64,000 nucleotides of DNA from Thalassocella blandensis (GCA_902141825.1 CABFPG010000003.1:372001-436000); one strand, 5' to 3'; positions 36,128-46,805 are shown, counted from the first letter of the stretch. Numbers and translations are program-made. The notes: generated by a model from the sequence alone, not told the origin.

Positions 36128-37069
36128 ATGAATAAAGTTTTAGTCGTAGATGATATAAAAGACAATATAATGCTCCTCACTTTTGAGCTTGAAGATGACG
36201 GCTTTCAGGTGCTCTCGGCTTATAGCGGCGAAGAATGCCTTAAAATTGTAGAGGAACACACGCCCGATCTGATTTTGCTGGACATCAACATGCCGGGAAT
36301 GTCAGGCATAGAAACACTGAAACATCTTAAGGACAACGGGCAGACAACGGACATTCCCGTCATTATGGTGTCTGCCAATAATGCGAATAAGGATATTATT
36401 GAAGCGATTGATCTTGGCGCACATGACTTTGTCGCTAAACCGATAGAATACCCCGTCCTGGCAGCCCGAATGCGCTCAGCGTTACGACTGGCCCGCGCCC
36501 TATTCGATCTGGAAAAAGCGAATTTCGAACTTAACAAATACGCAACGACGGATTCTCTGACAGGCTGCTACAACAGGCGACAATTTTTTAGCCTGACCGA
36601 CTCGGAAATATCAAAGGCCAAGCGACGAGATTGCAAGCTCTCACTGATCATGCTCGACATTGATCACTTTAAACAAATCAACGATCAATTTGGTCATGCC
36701 GCTGGCGACAAAGCCCTGGTCAGCATGTGTGAGCTGTGCAAAAGCGTCTGCCGCGATTCCGACATCCTCGGAAGGCTGGGAGGGGAAGAATTTGCATTGT
36801 GCTGCCCCGACGCAGACATAGACGGCGCAGTAAAGCTGGCCGAACGTATTCGTATTGAATGCGAGAACATGAAAATTGAACATAACGACAAGGTATTTTC
36901 GCTAACCATCAGTATCGGTGTTACCCGTGTGGTACGGAGCGATGTGACCTTACACGAGCCGCTGCAGCGCGCCGATGCCTTTCTTTACAACGCCAAGCAT
37001 ACCGGTCGCAATAAAACAGTGAGCGACCTCGACCACGGCATTAAAATGACTCAGGAATCTTCCGAATAA
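36128..37069 (+). CDS. Response regulator with GGDEF domain (diguanylate cyclase)
   Basis: 313 aa. The receiver domain (1-120) has the acidic pair VVDD, phospho-acceptor Asp in LILLDINMPGMSG, Ser in MVSANN and Lys in VAKPIEYP. The GGDEF domain (about 140-300) has LTGCYNRRQFF, MLDIDHFKQINDQFGHAAGDKAL and GRLGGEEFAL, i.e. an active GGEEF site, with an RxxD inhibitory site (RDSD) in the standard position before it. It should make c-di-GMP when phosphorylated, with feedback inhibition. No histidine kinase is adjacent. A PilZ protein about 11 kb away is a possible reader of the signal. Confidence 0.95.
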   Translation: MNKVLVVDDIKDNIMLLTFELEDDGFQVLSAYSGEECLKIVEEHTPDLILLDINMPGMSGIETLKHLKDNGQTTDIPVIMVSANNANKDIIEAIDLGAHDFVAKPIEYPVLAARMRSALRLARALFDLEKANFELNKYATTDSLTGCYNRRQFFSLTDSEISKAKRRDCKLSLIMLDIDHFKQINDQFGHAAGDKALVSMCELCKSVCRDSDILGRLGGEEFALCCPDADIDGAVKLAERIRIECENMKIEHNDKVFSLTISIGVTRVVRSDVTLHEPLQRADAFLYNAKHTGRNKTVSDLDHGIKMTQESSE

Positions 37070-37151
37070 ATCGTTATGATTTAGCCCCTGTGAATGGCGC
37101 TTGACGCTGCCATAGCAGAGGTTCACACCCAAAAGGACTATCCCGCTTTCC

Positions 37152-37193
37152 CTATATCAAGTCCAGCTCCCTCTATAACAAGTCCAGCTCCCG
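37152..37193. repeat. 21-bp tandem duplication at the Nudix gene end
   Basis: Two 21-bp copies, 37152-37172 and 37173-37193, share CAAGTCCAGCTCCC and differ at two or three positions. The second begins at the stop codon of the Nudix gene, so the duplication lengthened only its 3' flank, just as at bfd. Confidence 0.8.
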
Positions 37194-37733
37194 CTGCGAA
37201 ATGGCCACATGCATTAGCGCGGCGACCGATAAAGAATCCGTAATTTCACCATTCATCACCATCGCAAAAGCCTCTTTTATCGGTAGTTTTTTTACCTCGA
37301 TATCTTCAGTATCTTCCAGCGACTGCGGGACCGATTTGAGTTGCCGGGCTACAAACAAATAGCCGACTTCATCGGTCACTGAGTTCGACAAATGCATGGT
37401 CATGATTTGCTGCCAGTCTTGAGCTTCCAGCCCCACCTCTTCCTGTAATTCCCGCTTAGCTGTTGCCAGAGGCGATTCACCAATCGGTGAGCCGCCTTCA
37501 GGTATCTCCCAGGTATAACAATCCAGAGTATAGCGACTCTGCCGCACCAGCCAGGTGTTCCCGTCCTCATCGATCGGCACAATTCCCACAGCATTTGACT
37601 TGAAATGCACCACCCCGTAGATCCCTTCTGTTTGATTCGGTCGTCGCACATTTTCGTGCGTCACTTTGATCCAAGGGTTTTCGTAGACGACATCGGCATC
37701 CAATTGCACCCACCCACCGATTTTGTTTTTCAT
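37173..37733 (-). CDS. Nudix hydrolase (ADP-ribose pyrophosphatase-like)
   Basis: 186 aa. The full Nudix box GGSPIGESPLATAKRELQEEVGL (G-x5-E-x7-RE-U-x-EE-x-GU) is near residues 80-102. The N-terminal EIPEGGSP context and the length fit ADP-ribose or nucleotide-sugar pyrophosphatases of the NudF/NUDT5 type, which hydrolyse nucleoside diphosphate derivatives. It converges with the GGDEF gene and stands alone. Confidence 0.9.
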   Translation of the reverse strand: MKNKIGGWVQLDADVVYENPWIKVTHENVRRPNQTEGIYGVVHFKSNAVGIVPIDEDGNTWLVRQSRYTLDCYTWEIPEGGSPIGESPLATAKRELQEEVGLEAQDWQQIMTMHLSNSVTDEVGYLFVARQLKSVPQSLEDTEDIEVKKLPIKEAFAMVMNGEITDSLSVAALMHVAISQRELDLL

Positions 37734-38397
37734 ATAACACTCACATAGTCAGAACATTTTTTTAAGCACTGTAGCATGCAAAAGCCAAAACGCTAAAGCC
37801 GACAAAACCTCTCGCGTTTGCGGGCGAAATTGCGGGAATCCGATGAGGATTGCACGACAGCGGATTCCGGTGCCCGGCATTGTTAGAAAAGGCGATTAAA
37901 ACCGTGGGTGTATTACATAAAAATTGACCAAAGGTCTAGCCCAAAAACCCTGCGGTTGATAAACTTCCCCTCCGTTTTACCGGGCCGTTTATGGCACCTT
38001 TGCATCACTATGTGGGCACTGTTTCGTGTAGTTATTTGGAAAGACAAAGCTCGCGCCAAATATTCCACTCATCGCCAAGGTAAGAGGCGCAGCTTCCAGC
38101 TGCCGACTCCCAATTCCCAGCTTCAAAATGGCTTGCTAAACAGCGGACTAAATACAATTTACGACTACCAATGATCGTCATTGCTGAGTATCGCAAACTG
38201 CAAGACCTGCAGTCATCACTCGATTTTCAGCAATCACCAGGCAGCCGGTAAATACAGCGTATCCAGTAAATCTTGATACCAGGTAAGTAAAAGAGCCAGC
38301 GTAACAACCACTCTCCCATGAGCGAAACATACGTGCTGTTCATCTGAACCATGGCTCTCATAATTTTTTATAGGTAACAACCCTCGCGGAACTTTAT
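37734..38397. other. Intergenic region upstream of gcvP
   Basis: 664 bp. An 8-bp inverted repeat GGAATCCG / CGGATTCC (37835-37842 and 37861-37868) stands out. Glycine-riboswitch core motifs were looked for and not found. An 88-codon plus-strand frame at 37908-38174 has no recognisable content or ribosome site. No array repeats were noticed. Confidence 0.5.
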
Positions 38398-41286
38398 ATG
38401 TCGAATAAGCATTTGAATGAACTTTTTAACTCCAGCGAATTTATTTTTCGTCACATCGGGCCTAATCAAGAGCAAACGGCGTCCATGCTGAAAAGCCTTT
38501 CTCTTGCCAGCCTGCAAGAGCTAATCGACAAAACCGTACCGCAAGGTATTCGTCAAAGCGAAACAGACAAACTCAATGATGCCAAATCCGAACAGCAGGC
38601 ACTGGCAGAAATAAAAGCCATTGCCGAGAAAAACAAAGTTTTCAAAAGCTTTATAGGAATGGGTTACCATGAAACTTTTGTGCCGCCCGTCATACTTCGC
38701 AATGTACTGGAAAACCCAGGCTGGTATACCGCTTACACGCCCTACCAACCTGAAATTGCGCAAGGTCGTTTGGAAGGATTACTCAACTTCCAGCAAATGA
38801 TTATTGAATTAAGTGGTATGGATATGGCAAACGCCTCCATGCTGGATGAAGCCACCGCTGCGGCGGAAGCCATGGCGATGGCCAAGCGAGTGGTACGCAA
38901 AAACAATTCAGATCGTTTTTTTGTTGACCAAAACAGCCATCCCCAAACTATTGCCGTGTTAAAAACACGCGCGGAGCATTTTGGCTTTGAACTGATCGTT
39001 GGCAATCCCCACGAACAACTGGAAGAGGAAGATTTTTTTGGTGTTTATTTACAATACCCCGGCAGCAATGGCCAGGTAAGCGATATAGCACCGCTCATTA
39101 AAACCGCTCACGAAAAAAATGCACTGGCCATTGTTGGGGCAGACATCATGAGCCTGGTATTACTGAAAACACCAGGAAGTATGGGCGCAGACGTGGTTAT
39201 CGGCAGCAACCAGCGCTTTGGGGTTCCCATGGGGTTTGGTGGACCACATGCTGCGTTTTTTGCTTTCAGAGAACAACACAAACGTTCCACTCCGGGGCGC
39301 ATCATTGGCGCTTCTCGCGATAGCCGTGGAAAAACCGCTTTGCGCATGGCTATGCAAACACGTGAACAACACATCCGCCGAGAGAAAGCCAACTCCAATA
39401 TTTGTACATCGCAGGTTTTACTGGCAGTCATGAGCGTGTTTTATGCCATGTACCATGGTACTGACGGGATTCATCGTATTGCACATCGCATCCATCTTCT
39501 CACCAAAATATTAGCGACAGGTTTAATTAATCAAGGTTATCGCCTCAAGCACGAATTCTTTTTTGATACTATTTGCATCGAAACACCGGATAGCCAAAGT
39601 GCATTACTGGAGCGAGCACTGCAGCATAATATGAATCTGCGCGCGATTGGGAAATCTCAACTGGCCATCAGCATTAACGAGTGCACCACACAAGAAGACA
39701 TTCAAACACTGCTGAACATTTTCAGTGGCAGCAAGCCCGCGCAGGATTTCCAGTTCTTAAGTGATAAGGCTGCACAAAGTCAGTCAATTCCATCTGAATT
39801 ACTGCGTGAAGAACCCGCCCTGCAACATGAAATTTTCAAATTGTATCACTCGGAAACAGAAATGCTTCGCTACCTGAAGCGCCTGGAAGCAAAAGATATT
39901 GCGTTGAACCATTCCATGATCCCTCTGGGTTCATGCACCATGAAACTCAATGCTACAGCAGAAATGATTCCTGTCACCTGGGCAGAATTCGGCAACCTTC
40001 ACCCTTTTGCTCCTATTGAGCAAGCGCAAGGCTACCAGCAATTATTCAGTGAACTACAGGAAATGTTAAAAGCCTGCACCGGGTATGATGCCATCAGCCT
40101 GCAACCCAATGCGGGTTCACAAGGTGAGTACGCTGGTCTTCTGGCGATTAAAAAATATTTTGAACACTTAGGGCAGCACGAGCGTCACATCTGCTTAATT
40201 CCATCATCAGCCCATGGAACTAACCCCGCCTCGGCACAAATGGCCGGAATGAAAGTCATCGTGACCAAATGTGATGAGCAGGGCAATGTCGATGTACAGG
40301 ATCTTAAAAACAAAGTAGCCGAGCATGGTGAAGCGATTGCCGCCTTAATGGTGACCTACCCATCCACGCACGGCGTGTTCGAGCAAGGTATTCAGGATAT
40401 CTGCGAATTAATGCATAGCGTTGGAGCGCAGGTATATATTGATGGTGCGAATATGAATGCCCTGGTCGGCGTTGCAGCGCCGGGTAAATTTGGCGGTGAT
40501 GTATCACACTTAAATCTGCATAAGACATTTTGCATCCCACACGGTGGTGGCGGCCCAGGCATGGGGCCTATCGGTGTAAAATCTCATTTAGCACCATTTC
40601 TGCCATCTCACCCGGTTCAAGACATTGCAGATACAAAAATTGAAAACGGCACGATTTCCGCAGCGCCATGGGGCTCTGCCAGCATCTTACCGATCAGCTG
40701 GATGTACATCACTATGATGGGACGAGAAGGCGTTCAGAAGGCCACCGAATATGCCATTCTCAATGCAAACTACATCGCACACCGATTAAAAGACCACTAC
40801 CCCATTCTTTACCGTGGTAGCAATGGTTTTGTAGCGCACGAATGTTTGCTAGACCTTCGCCCCATCAAAGAAAGCAGTGGTATCAGTGAAGAAGATATTG
40901 CTAAACGTCTGATGGACTATGGTTTCCACGCACCCACGATGAGTTTCCCGGTCGCCGGCACCTTGATGATTGAGCCGACCGAATCCGAATCCCAGAAAGA
41001 ACTGGATCAATTTTGTGATGCAATGATTCAGATCCGCAAAGAAATTGGTCAAGTCGAAAGCGGCGAATTTCCGCGAGACAACAACCCCTTGATCAATGCT
41101 CCTCACACGCAGGATGACGTCATGACCGACAACTGGGATCGCCCATACTCACGAGAACAAGCGGGGCGCCCCCTGGAATACCTGAAGCTTCACAAAGTGT
41201 GGCCAGCGGTGAATCGTATTGACAACGTGTTTGGTGATCGAAATCTGGTGTGCTCTTGCCCTACCACCGACAGCTACGCGGATTAA
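38398..41286 (+). CDS. gcvP: Glycine dehydrogenase (decarboxylating), P-protein
   Basis: PLP enzyme of the glycine cleavage system; decarboxylates glycine and passes the aminomethyl group to the H-protein lipoyl arm. 962 aa, the fused homodimeric type. Seen are [74 protein letters not shown] and the PLP lysine in [23 protein letters not shown]. gcvT and gcvH are not next to it, so the system is split in this genome. A bidirectional terminator follows. Confidence 0.97.
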   Translation: MSNKHLNELFNSSEFIFRHIGPNQEQTASMLKSLSLASLQELIDKTVPQGIRQSETDKLNDAKSEQQALAEIKAIAEKNKVFKSFIGMGYHETFVPPVILRNVLENPGWYTAYTPYQPEIAQGRLEGLLNFQQMIIELSGMDMANASMLDEATAAAEAMAMAKRVVRKNNSDRFFVDQNSHPQTIAVLKTRAEHFGFELIVGNPHEQLEEEDFFGVYLQYPGSNGQVSDIAPLIKTAHEKNALAIVGADIMSLVLLKTPGSMGADVVIGSNQRFGVPMGFGGPHAAFFAFREQHKRSTPGRIIGASRDSRGKTALRMAMQTREQHIRREKANSNICTSQVLLAVMSVFYAMYHGTDGIHRIAHRIHLLTKILATGLINQGYRLKHEFFFDTICIETPDSQSALLERALQHNMNLRAIGKSQLAISINECTTQEDIQTLLNIFSGSKPAQDFQFLSDKAAQSQSIPSELLREEPALQHEIFKLYHSETEMLRYLKRLEAKDIALNHSMIPLGSCTMKLNATAEMIPVTWAEFGNLHPFAPIEQAQGYQQLFSELQEMLKACTGYDAISLQPNAGSQGEYAGLLAIKKYFEHLGQHERHICLIPSSAHGTNPASAQMAGMKVIVTKCDEQGNVDVQDLKNKVAEHGEAIAALMVTYPSTHGVFEQGIQDICELMHSVGAQVYIDGANMNALVGVAAPGKFGGDVSHLNLHKTFCIPHGGGGPGMGPIGVKSHLAPFLPSHPVQDIADTKIENGTISAAPWGSASILPISWMYITMMGREGVQKATEYAILNANYIAHRLKDHYPILYRGSNGFVAHECLLDLRPIKESSGISEEDIAKRLMDYGFHAPTMSFPVAGTLMIEPTESESQKELDQFCDAMIQIRKEIGQVESGEFPRDNNPLINAPHTQDDVMTDNWDRPYSREQAGRPLEYLKLHKVWPAVNRIDNVFGDRNLVCSCPTTDSYAD

Positions 41287-41353
41287 ACAACAGTGGGATA
41301 AAGTGCAGGGAAAGCACTTATTCTCACTTACCAACAGGCAATATCGAGACGAA

Positions 41354-41382
41354 AAAAAAGGCTGGAATATCCAGCCTTTTTT
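41354..41382. terminator. Bidirectional terminator gcvP / exbD-like gene
   Basis: AAAAAAGGCTGG / CCAGCCTTTTTT with loop AATAT. A-tract on one side and T-tract on the other serve both convergent genes. Confidence 0.9.
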
Positions 41383-41418
41383 CATACCTGCACATTTACG
41401 TGCTACGAGACTTTGTCA

Positions 41419-41838
41419 TTAGTCCTTATAAGGCACCAATGACACATTGAAGATCTTCGCTTCACGAGCAGCGTCTGCAATGGCAACATAGGTTTCCGCG
41501 GTTGACTGTTCATGCATACGAACAACAACACCACCTTCCGGATTTTCCGCTGATTTTTGTGCAATCAAGGAACGCACTGCACGGATATCAACACGACGGT
41601 TGTCAATATAGATATCGTCTGCAGAATTCACCGAAATAAGTATGTTTTCAGACTTCTCATCGGGTGGTGGTGGTGAATCATTGTCTTCCGGAACGTTAAC
41701 GCCCACGGATTTTTCCTTAATGAAAGATGCAGTCACAATAAAGAAGATAAGCATGATGAACACCACATCCAGCATGGGTGTTAAGTCAATCTCTGCTTTA
41801 TCTTCAGCTTCAACCTTATTCTTCTTTCTTCGGCTCAC
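41419..41838 (-). CDS. ExbD/TolR-family biopolymer transport protein
   Basis: 139 aa. One N-terminal membrane helix, MLDVVFIMLIFFIVTASFI, contains the essential Asp of the proton channel; the periplasmic domain follows (ENILISVNSADDIYIDNRRVDIRAVRSLI). Such proteins work with ExbB/TolQ to energise TonB or Tol. No exbB or tonB gene is adjacent, so it is an orphan and must join a partner from elsewhere. Start is GTG 41838 with GGAG eight bases upstream. Confidence 0.93.
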   Translation of the reverse strand: MSRRKKNKVEAEDKAEIDLTPMLDVVFIMLIFFIVTASFIKEKSVGVNVPEDNDSPPPPDEKSENILISVNSADDIYIDNRRVDIRAVRSLIAQKSAENPEGGVVVRMHEQSTAETYVAIADAAREAKIFNVSLVPYKD

Positions 41839-42616
41839 TGTTAAATCTCCGCTATTGCTGGTCGTGCTTTACTTAGACGGATAAAAGTCGAAATAAAACA
41901 ATTAAAACTTTTAAGGCGCTAGCCTGTAAATTTACATACTCGTTTGCACTCATAGAGGATAATGTAGCACGTCATCACTCGTATATGCTGCAGTTATAGA
42001 ATTCAGACCACAGATTCGGGTAATTTGTAGCACATTACCTCGAAAACAGTGAAAATCTATTCCATTTTTCCTGCAATCCGGTGTTCCCGGATAAACATTG
42101 ACCAAGCTCAATTAAGAAAGATCAATTTATAGCCTAAAGCTATGTAAATTTTAAGGGCCTAAGTATACAGGCACTCGAGGCAGGATATATAGAGCCGCAG
42201 GATAAAAAAATTGATTTTTCCCTGTGAAATTCGCCATTTTTTTAAGATCAGGAAATCTTCTTAAACGATCGCATGAAACATGCACCAAAGAGATATTGGT
42301 TTGATCTGTTTTGGGCATTCTCGGGGCTCCAGGACGGTATATTTCAACGCGACAGTTGCGCTCCGGTCCTGTTCCAGAACGCGCATTTCATATCGCACAA
42401 TCAATCGCCATGCTCGCCCAACACAAATCAATATTTGCCTGGTAAAGTGCTGTTCCAAGCCAACCCTAACGCACTGCTCACTCTATTTTACTCATGCCAG
42501 ATTGGTAGCCAATGGAGCTTGCGGAAAAACATGAAGGCTCAGCAGGCAAAACTAATACGGTGCAAGGTAACACTAGGGCAATAGGCATGCATGGGAAGGG
42601 TGGAGGGCGCTATCTC

Positions 42617-42707
42617 AATAAGACCTTCCCTATTAAGTCCACCCCTCAATAAGTCCACCCTCATTCAGACCGTCTTCATTAAGGCCATCCTTATTTAGGC
42701 CGTCGGC
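42617..42707. repeat. Six 15-16 bp tandem repeats
   Basis: Units such as AATAAGTCCACCCTC, ATTCAGACCGTCTTC, ATTAAGGCCATCCTT and ATTTAGGCCGTCGGC; consensus about ATTAAGNCCNTCCTT. It is the mirror-like partner of the pyrimidine-rich array 110 bp further on. Confidence 0.8.
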
Positions 42708-42814
42708 TGGCGGATGGAAATCTTACAGTTTTCAATTTTTAACTATAAAGCCTCGGGGTCAATGTGAGCGCTCTTTAGTTATACTTTTTTAAACGCTTTT
42801 CAAGTGCTATTTCA

Positions 42815-42981
42815 GGGTTCTTTTCTTTAAGTTCTTTTCTTTAAGTTCTTTTCTTTAAGTTCTTTTGTATAAGTTCTTTTGTACAAGTTCTTCTATATAG
42901 GTTCTTCTGTGCAAACTCTGCCGTATAAACCTTCTATATATGTGCTTTTATTTAAGTGCTTTTGATTAAGCTGTTTTGTCA
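42815..42981. repeat. About twelve 14-bp tandem repeats
   Basis: AAGTTCTTTTCTTT is repeated exactly at 42829 and 42843, then drifts through AAGTTCTTTTGTAT, AAGTTCTTTTGTAC, AAGTTCTTCTATAT, to AAGTGCTTTTGATT. One unit has 13 and the first 15 bp, all others 14. Decay is stronger at the right end, nearest dinB. Confidence 0.88.
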
Positions 42982-43106
42982 GGCTTGAAGAATAATGTCC
43001 TTTTTCCGATTGTGCTGCTGATCTTAACCATTAGTGTCTTAAAGTTCAGTGCTTCCGCTATAGGATTCCAGCATAGCCTTTTCAGCTAAAGCCCAGGTTG
43101 GTTCAT

Positions 43107-44471
43107 TTAATCCAGCTTAAAGGCCAGTTGATCCCACGAGTCTTCAGTTTTTATAAATCTAAATCCTACCCCCAGCAGCCTCACGGGTTTTTGAGAACGA
43201 GTTAAAGCTTCTGCCAGTAACTTTTCGTATGCGTCAATATTAAATAGCTCCGAGTCTTCCATGAAAATGCCTGTCGATTCTGAAGCATCCAAAAAAATCT
43301 CATGTTCTCGATCTTGCACTGACGGTTGTTGCATACTCGAGACATTGGATTCAGAAGCCTTTTTCACATGAGCCATATTCGACGGAAGTATATTTTCGGT
43401 CGCTGACTTAGCACTTGCTGCACCACCTATTTGCACCCCGTCGGCCCACACTTTGTCTGTTGCAGGCATATCAGATGGCCTGACGTCGTGCTCTTTGCAA
43501 TATTCCTCATCTACCGAGTTGTTTTCTTGCCACAAAACAGGTTTTTCCATAGTGCTTTCGACGCTGGTGCGAGAAAAATCATTGAATTTGAGTTTAACGA
43601 AACGTTTATAAACAGGATCTTTACTGGGTAACTTCTCATATCGACGTTTCAACTCCAGAATTAAGTCCTGCAATTTCGCCGCTAGCTCAGTTTTGGAAGT
43701 GATGTCTCGTGAAAATGTTGTTTCCACACTTATAGATTTTCGCTCTCGGGTTGTTTTTACTTCCCTTTCATCCTGACCACTGGCCATTCTGAACAACTGC
43801 GTTCCAAACTTGCCAAACTTGCGTATCAGCCAATCTTCTCCATATACATTCAGGTCTTTTACAGAATAAATACCAAAACGGGATAAATTGTCAGCCGTTA
43901 CTGGTCCCACCCCAGGAAGAAGCTTCACGGGTAATTCAGCAATAAAACTTTCCACTTCATCGGGATTAATCACAAATAAACCATCGGGTTTACGCCAATC
44001 ACTGGCAATTTTTGCTAAAAACTTTAAAGGAGCAACCCCTGCCGACACACACAGCCCGGTTTCCTCATGGACCTTTCTTCGAATTTCTTTTGCAATCAAG
44101 GTCGCGCTACCAGCAAAAAAAGTGGAATCAGAGACATCCAGGTAGGCTTCATCGAGAGATAACGGCTCTATTCGATCAGTAAATTCACGATATATGTCCA
44201 TTATTTGACGTGAATACGATTTGTAATCTTCAAATTTGGGGGGAATGATGACTAATTCAGGGCAAATTTTTCTGGCCTGCGCTGATGCCATGGCACTGCG
44301 AACACCAAAACCTCTCGCAATGTAATTGCATGTTGCAATTACGCCGCGCCGATTAGATTCGCCGCCAACGGCTAAAGGCACATTCCTCAATGCAGGATTT
44401 TTTAACATTTCGACCGAGGCATAAAAGCAATCGGCATCCAAATGAATAATTTTTTTCAAAAACAACCCCAA
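43107..44471 (-). CDS. dinB: DNA polymerase IV with an unusual insert
   Basis: Y-family translesion polymerase. Catalytic acids are in HLDADCFYASVE and SLDEAYLDVSD; the helix-hairpin-helix LLPGVGPVTADNLSRFGI is present. 454 aa is about 100 more than usual: a polar segment (about residues 312-405) is inserted in the little-finger domain, between KFNDFSRTSVE and YEKLLAEALTRSQKPVRLLGVGF. The C-terminus DQLAFKLD looks like a sliding-clamp motif, so the protein is probably functional. No ATG is available; TTG codons at 44471, 44465 and 44459 are candidates, the last with GGGG six bases upstream. A LexA box overlaps its promoter region. Confidence 0.93.
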   Translation of the reverse strand: MGLFLKKIIHLDADCFYASVEMLKNPALRNVPLAVGGESNRRGVIATCNYIARGFGVRSAMASAQARKICPELVIIPPKFEDYKSYSRQIMDIYREFTDRIEPLSLDEAYLDVSDSTFFAGSATLIAKEIRRKVHEETGLCVSAGVAPLKFLAKIASDWRKPDGLFVINPDEVESFIAELPVKLLPGVGPVTADNLSRFGIYSVKDLNVYGEDWLIRKFGKFGTQLFRMASGQDEREVKTTRERKSISVETTFSRDITSKTELAAKLQDLILELKRRYEKLPSKDPVYKRFVKLKFNDFSRTSVESTMEKPVLWQENNSVDEEYCKEHDVRPSDMPATDKVWADGVQIGGAASAKSATENILPSNMAHVKKASESNVSSMQQPSVQDREHEIFLDASESTGIFMEDSELFNIDAYEKLLAEALTRSQKPVRLLGVGFRFIKTEDSWDQLAFKLD

Positions 44472-44486
44472 AACAAGGCGAATAAA

Positions 44487-44502
44487 CTGTATTAACGTAC
44501 AG
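44487..44502. promoter_or_regulatory. LexA (SOS) box of dinB
   Basis: CTGTATTAACGTACAG, a perfect CTGT-N8-ACAG site flanked by the typical A and TA, only 16 bp upstream of the first possible dinB start. It implies SOS induction and a very short leader. Confidence 0.92.
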
Positions 44503-44504
44503 TA

Positions 44505-45962
44505 TTTTAATTAATAACGACCAAAAATTGAATATTTTTTTAATTGAGTGACTTTTTCAAAACCTGTTTTCGATTATTTAACTGTCTATCGTTCGGGTTT
44601 TTGTTGTTCCAGAAGACGGAGGCCTTTTAACTTTCGGTATATCTTTCGTTATTTTGTAAACCTGAGCCAAAAGCAAAAAAACAGAACTCATTTCACATAT
44701 TTAGTCCCATTCGAAAGGCTTCTCAGCCAGAAACTTTTCAAAAAAGAGAAAAAGCGGGACCTAAAAGAAAGAATTCGGGCCTTCGTGTTCGCATCAGAGG
44801 AGTTCCAAAGCAACATTTCCTCAAATAAACCTTCCACTTTTTCGTTTTAATTGTCTGCTTTTCTGAAAAACCAGATGTCAGCTTCCGTTTTTGACATCCG
44901 CTGTTACATTATTCGCCAAAAAATTCAAACAAACGCATCACAACACCTTTTTCGTTACTTAAATTGACAAGAAGTGTCCTCAAAATCCGCGCTCGAAGAA
45001 AAAATAAGATCTTTAGCGTCCCTTCTTAGAGAAAAAGGAACGAAGGAAAGGAACATATCAGCCAGATTTTTATGTGTTTTGAATCGAATTTACAATTTTT
45101 GCCTTGCCAACCACCTTTCCCTGTTGGATTTTCTCCCGGAATTATTCATTTTTTAAATTGCGGGACACTAAGAATCAAATATTTGTTTAAAAACCAGGGC
45201 AGAAAGAGAATTAAACCAAGCACAACGACAAAATGTTCGAATTGATAAACCGTTTTTCTCCATTTTCTCCCCTTTGGCAAAATAAATCGGATGTTTTTTG
45301 CTTTAAACCTGGCTGCATTTGCAAAATGTTCCTGTGAAAAGGTAAAAATTGCCCGTCCATTGCAACAGCCCTATGCAAAACATTCGATGAAAACAGCTTG
45401 CTCAGGGCTTAATTCTTCTTTTTAGTCTGTAAACTTTTAAAAAAAGCACTGGTCAGAGCCTCAAACAGATTAAAAAAAGTAGTTTCACTTTATCTTTTTC
45501 AAAAAAACTTCCCCACAGCTCATTTTTTTTACCCTGATTGGCTTGAAATATAATAAACCAACGCCACTTTGGCTGACTTGGTCTTTGAAAGTTTAAAGAA
45601 TCGCGCCAAGTCCTGAAAAATGTGTTTTGAAAATGTGTTGGCGACGATGAAATTGGAATTCCAAGAGAGTGTTTTTGAGTTTGAAAAAGTTTTTTATTTG
45701 CAAAACGGCTCACTTAAATTGGTCGTTGCAAAAGTGAAAAACGAATTGGATGTAGATTTTTTTCCGCGTGATGAAAATTGAAAATTAAATAGGGAATTTT
45801 CTTTTTTAAGGTCCGAATTAATTAAAAAAGATAAAAAATTAAAAAAATATAGCTTCAAAACCAAAAATAACCACTAAAATTGTTAAAAACACTTGAATTT
45901 TTCTTGTTATTTCGTAATGTAGTGCTACAACTTCTATAACTCCAATTAAAAAGGGTAAAATC
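44505..45962. other. AT-rich gene-free region
   Basis: About 1.46 kb, clearly lower in GC than the surroundings, with many homopolymer runs. Frames at 44548-44850 (100 codons), 44974-45156 and 45453-45713 (minus) are not recognisable and have poor ribosome sites. A small inverted repeat GATGTCA / TGACATC lies at 44874-44898. The right end carries the promoter of the histone-like gene. Could be degraded or foreign DNA, or a protein-coated regulatory stretch. Confidence 0.5.
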
Positions 45963-46805
45963 ATGGCTGGTCGAAAAGTAAAAGCAAAAACTGTTGATCA
46001 AGTAGCTTCTCTTGAAAAAGAGTTAGCCGCTCTAAAAACCAAACTGGAAAGCGCACGCACCGCTCAGGTGAAGTCTGCTGAAGCTGAAGCTTCTAAAGCA
46101 ACCAAAGCTGCTGCTGCAGCTGCTAAAAAAGCAGCCGCTGCCAAGAAGAAAGTTGCTGTTCTTCGCAAGAAGAAGAAGTCTCCAACCGTAACAGCTCAAC
46201 TTAAGAAAGCACGTGACGAAGCGTCTACTCTTTCTACAGCTGCTACTAAAGCGAAAGCAGAAGCTTCTTCTATGACTGCTGCTGCTAACAGCTTAAAGGC
46301 TGAAGCTAAGGCTGCTTCGACTCTGGCTAAAGCTGTAGCTAAAGAAGAAGCTGCATATAAGAAGAAAGTAACTGCCCAAGCTAAGGCAAAAGCTAAGAAA
46401 GAAGCTGCTGTGGCCAAAGCGAAAGCGAAAAAAGAAGCTGCTGCTGAAAAAATTCGTGCTAAGAAAGCTGCTGTAGCTGCTAAAGCGAAAGCTAAGAAAG
46501 CCGCCGCTGCCGCTAAAGCAAAAGCCAAAAAAGCCGCCGCTGCCGCTAAAGCGAAAGCTAAGAAAGCCGCTGCTGCCGCTAAAGCAAAAGCCAAAAAAGC
46601 AACTGCTAAGAAAAAAGTAGTTAAAAAGGCTCCAGCGAAGAAAGCTGCTGCTAAAAAAGCCCCTGCCAAGAAAAAAGCAGCTGCTAAAAAAGCCCCAGCG
46701 AAGAAAGCTGCCGCTAAAAAAGCCCCTGCTAAGAAAAAAGCAGCTACTAAGAAAGCACCAGCCAAGAAAGCTGCTTCTAAGCGCGGACGTCCTAAGAAGG
46801 CTTAA
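45963..46805 (+). CDS. Histone H1-like Lys/Ala-rich DNA-binding protein (AlgP-like)
   Basis: 280 aa made almost wholly of Lys and Ala. The N-third (1-60) is a heptad-like helix ([21 protein letters not shown]), then [11 protein letters not shown]-type repeats (about 145-215), then [18 protein letters not shown] repeats (about 218-270) and a terminal SKRGRPKKA with an AT-hook-like GRP. It resembles AlgP/AlgR3 and H1-like proteins that bind DNA nonspecifically. The DNA is correspondingly repetitive, so copy number of repeats may vary between strains. AAGGG precedes ATG; a strong terminator follows. The start was taken at MAGRKVKAK. Confidence 0.92.
   Translation: MAGRKVKAKTVDQVASLEKELAALKTKLESARTAQVKSAEAEASKATKAAAAAAKKAAAAKKKVAVLRKKKKSPTVTAQLKKARDEASTLSTAATKAKAEASSMTAAANSLKAEAKAASTLAKAVAKEEAAYKKKVTAQAKAKAKKEAAVAKAKAKKEAAAEKIRAKKAAVAAKAKAKKAAAAAKAKAKKAAAAAKAKAKKAAAAAKAKAKKATAKKKVVKKAPAKKAAAKKAPAKKKAAAKKAPAKKAAAKKAPAKKKAATKKAPAKKAASKRGRPKKA

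Larger units (their letters stand above)
41839..43106. other. Gene-free region with two repeat arrays
   Basis: About 1.27 kb between exbD-like gene and dinB end. It contains arrays at 42617-42707 and 42815-42981. Plus-strand frames of 84-103 codons at 42273-42584 overlap each other, lack ribosome sites and are not recognisable. Possibly the remains of a lost gene. Confidence 0.5.

Noticed and set aside
37835-37868. Integron attC-like or attachment site upstream of gcvP
   Set aside because: Only one 8-bp inverted repeat; no core sites, integrase or cassette.
37734-38397. Glycine riboswitch before gcvP
   Set aside because: Looked for because gcv genes often carry one, but the conserved core motifs were not found.
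44548-45713. Several 60-100 codon frames in the AT-rich gap
   Set aside because: Skewed AT-driven composition, no ribosome sites and no recognisable motifs.
46196-46765. 189-codon minus-strand frame of Ala/Phe repeats
   Set aside because: It is the complement of the Lys/Ala-rich histone-like gene; low-complexity shadow.
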